Source: Orthonyx spaldingii
Taxonomy: Eukaryota; Chordata; Aves; Passeriformes; Orthonychidae
NCBI GenBank assembly: GCA_013397795.1
Contig: VZTJ01000638.1
Coordinates: forward strand, 361,966-425,965
Length of the DNA: 64,000 nt
Direction: 5' to 3'
A program made the position numbers and the translations under genes. The notes beneath the pieces were generated by a model. That model ran no database searches. It had not been told where the DNA came from and was given only the letters and a program-made list of their open reading frames with translations. Within the stretch, counting starts at the first letter, position 1. Every line of letters begins with the position of its first letter. Below, one piece after another: positions 61,597 through 64,000 of this stretch.

Positions 61597-61722
61597 CCAT
61601 GGGGTTTTTCAATACCTGACTGCATAAAGCCCTAATTTGACCTGATGGTTGACCCTGTTTGGAGCAGGATGCTGGACTAGACATCTTCTGGGGATTTTTC
61701 CCAAGCTGAGTTATTCTATGCT
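61597..61722 (+). mobile_element. CR1 LINE 3' relic
   Basis: TTGACCCTGTTTGGAGCAGG, ATGCTGGACTAGACATCTTC and a terminal GAGTTATTCTATG resemble the end of an older CR1 subfamily. Confidence 0.65.
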
Positions 61723-64000
61723 GGCATGAAAATAACCTTGCCTGCTGAATGTGAACTAAACAGAACTTTTCTGGCTGGCACAACCTCCTAACTTCCAATG
61801 AAACTTTAATTCATACCCATACCAGCTAAGCAGGATATGCCTATTTGGCCTTAGTAACTTTGAATTTTTTACAAAACTCACCTGTTTTCAGAGTGGTGGT
61901 CAAAATGGAGCTCAGTCAGCTTCAGGATTATCTGTGCACAGCAGCTTGCAGAATCAGTACAGACTCCTTGGAGAAGCTACCACAGCTCATGTCAGATAAG
62001 ATTCACATGACACTCAGATCCTGCTGATAGTGATTCCCTCTATTCAGCCTTTACCATCCCTGTTCCCCCTTTCAGCAGTATGGAAGGACATGGCACATCC
62101 CAAACCTGCACAGCCCACAGAGGTGTGAGCTTAGCCCGTAGGGAATTTTTGCCATGCAAATCACATCTGCAATGGATTTTATTCAGCAAAACATTATGAC
62201 TCCAAGGGTAGGTGGTAGCATAACAACTCTCTCATCCTCTGCTTAGGTATTAGACTGGGACTTTGAGGTCCAAGTCCTTTTTCTGCTTTATCTCAGGTGT
62301 AATCTGGTGTAGAGGAGCTCTCTCTGTTACGAAAACCAGGACTTCAGGCACTGCATTCCATAGGCTGATTGGATAAAGCCAGTATCCTGCCAAACTCCTC
62401 TCTAAAATTACTGTTTTGATCCTGTTTTCTGTTCATTAAATTTTGGACACAGTAGAACACAAGTTTTGCAGTGTGTCACCGGAAGGATGGATCCTGCTGT
62501 GGTTAATTTTCTTCTGCATCCAGTACTGGGCAATTGGTGCTACTCTCAAGGAGAGGAGATGGGGGTCTTAAAATGAGGAGAGTGACTTCTGCAGGGATGT
62601 CTGACAGATGAAGGGCTGTGGAGGGGGCCAGGGGATCGTACTACCATGCGTCACTTTGTGGTGTCTCCCCACAATCTTCACACTGCACCATGCACAGGGA
62701 GTCCAAGGTGGAGCAGTCAGGAGATGAGAGAGGAAAAATATCCATGTGAGAAGAAGGGCATCAATTTTCAAAAGTGCCATTATGCTTTTCAGAGTAACCC
62801 ATTCAGGCTTTCATGCCAAGAAGCCGTGGCGCAGCAGGGCTGTCATTTCCTCTGTCCCTCCTTCCTTCTCCAGAAAATGAACCTGTCTGCTCTGTGAGGA
62901 ACTGTGCTGCTGGGGCTCTCGCCATGTCCCCCCTGTGAGGCACAGCCCTTCAGCAGCTGGGATTGTAAAGTCATTTATCAAAGTGGCCCTAAATCTCAAA
63001 AAGGCTGGTTATGGTTCAGTGCCTGCCATGGACACGTCTGGGGGTAGGGAGAAGCGTGTTCTTTGTGTTCTTTTCCTTCTGCACTACTGGAAGGGAGCAA
63101 AGCGCCCTGGAGGCAAGGCTGGTTGTGGGAACAGTTGCTCAATTTGAACGGGAGGAGGTGTTCTATGAGCCAAACCCAAAGGCTAAAGCTATATTTTCTT
63201 CTCAAGCCAGTGCCCTTCCTTCTCCCATTTCTCCCCACCGCCTCAGCCTGAGGATCCTCAGCAAACAGGATCCTTCCTTAGCAACAGTCTGCTGCAGCTT
63301 CAGCTCTTTCTGTGGTGTCTGTGCCCCTCTCCTTCCCTCACACCACCTCCATCCTGAAGGGCTTTTGGAGTCTTGGCATCATCAGCACTGATGCTTTTTG
63401 TTGTACATCTGGGATTCCTGCTCCAGCCTGGCTGTCTGGCCCAGGGGTGTTCTCACAGCTGGTGACAGGAATACGTTCATCTCACAGCTAGCAGGCATCT
63501 TTAATCCTCTTTTCCTGTCTGAGGCAAGAGGCTGTGTGCAGGTGAGCTGAAAGGGGTGTGTGTGGCTCCCTCCTGTCACTGACTGGTCTCTGGCCCCGGT
63601 GTCCACTCAGAGTTACCTCTGGCTTTGTGTGGCACAGTGTTGTCACTCCACAGACTGTTTTTGTTTTCACCAGGCAGTGGCACTGGCCACCTCTCTTTTT
63701 CCAGCTGTGGTGTGACTGAGCAGCAAGCATCTGTGTCACTGGGGAGACACCATGCTCCCTAAATGGATTTGGACAGTCCTAACTGCCTCTGACTGAGATG
63801 CCTGTGTATCCCACAACACACACCACACACTTAAGTCTCACTCAGGAGTGTTGCCTCTGCCAAATTTTGACTTTCTAGCCCTGAGGCATGACCCATGACT
63901 AGAGCGAGAATGCTCCAGAACACTTAGTTTCTATTTTAAGAAAGATAGCAGAAGATTCTATTTCCACTTTTTTTTTCAGAAATTGGTTGTTCCAGAGTCT

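Larger units (their letters stand above)
58311..64000. other. Upstream intergenic region
   Basis: Apart from CR1 fragments I see no exon, RNA gene or coding signature here. The open frames are short and overlap on both strands. Mammals have ZNF80 and TIGIT next in this direction; nothing here resembles a zinc-finger array or an immunoglobulin domain. Confidence 0.55.

Noticed and set aside
1..64000. Search for a new multi-gene system, CRISPR array, tRNA or rRNA
   Set aside because: The window is accounted for by three conserved vertebrate genes, CR1 relics and plain intergenic DNA. I saw no spaced direct repeats, no tRNA-like promoter boxes with a cloverleaf and no gene cluster of unknown function.

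Overview
The window is vertebrate nuclear DNA and almost certainly from a bird. Three multi-exon protein-coding genes can be rebuilt exon by exon with GT-AG junctions and consistent reading phase. The interspersed repeats I can recognise are CR1 LINE fragments, several ending in the typical avian CR1 tail (CCTTCCAACCCAAACCATTC). The gene order CCDC191 - QTRT2 - DRD3 matches what I recall of human 3q13.31. I cannot fix the species.

Layout. 1-3661: intergenic DNA downstream of CCDC191, possibly holding the 3' UTR of a convergent neighbour. 3662-21893 (minus): CCDC191, 15 coding exons, 844 codons predicted, a coiled-coil protein with tryptophan-centred SFI1-like repeats. 21894-21998: a 105-bp GC-rich gap between the two start codons inside a CpG island, i.e. 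a bidirectional promoter. 21999-34253 (plus): QTRT2, 8 coding exons, 423 codons, the accessory zinc-binding subunit of tRNA-guanine transglycosylase. Its 3' UTR carries a 126-bp near-perfect tandem duplication just before the poly(A) signal. 35350-45312: intergenic, no convincing gene. 45313-55594 (minus): DRD3, 6 coding exons, 425 codons, the dopamine D3 receptor. About 2-2.5 kb upstream of its start codon lies a strong CpG island (about 57440-58310) with a well-formed minus-strand splice donor, which I propose as the untranslated first exon and promoter. 58310-64000: upstream intergenic DNA with CR1 fragments.

The three genes do not form a pathway. CCDC191 and QTRT2 share a promoter region but have unrelated products. 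QTRT2 works with QTRT1 to put queuine into tRNAs; DRD3 is a Gi-coupled neuronal receptor. I found no CRISPR array, RNA gene, intact transposase or viral gene, and no novel multi-gene system. The points worth a second look are the 3' UTR duplication, the nested CR1 insertion upstream of QTRT2, the shared promoter with an RFX-like palindrome over the CCDC191 start codon, possible alternative splice sites, the long DRD3 third loop with a lysine in loop 2, and a 253-codon open frame of unknown status.
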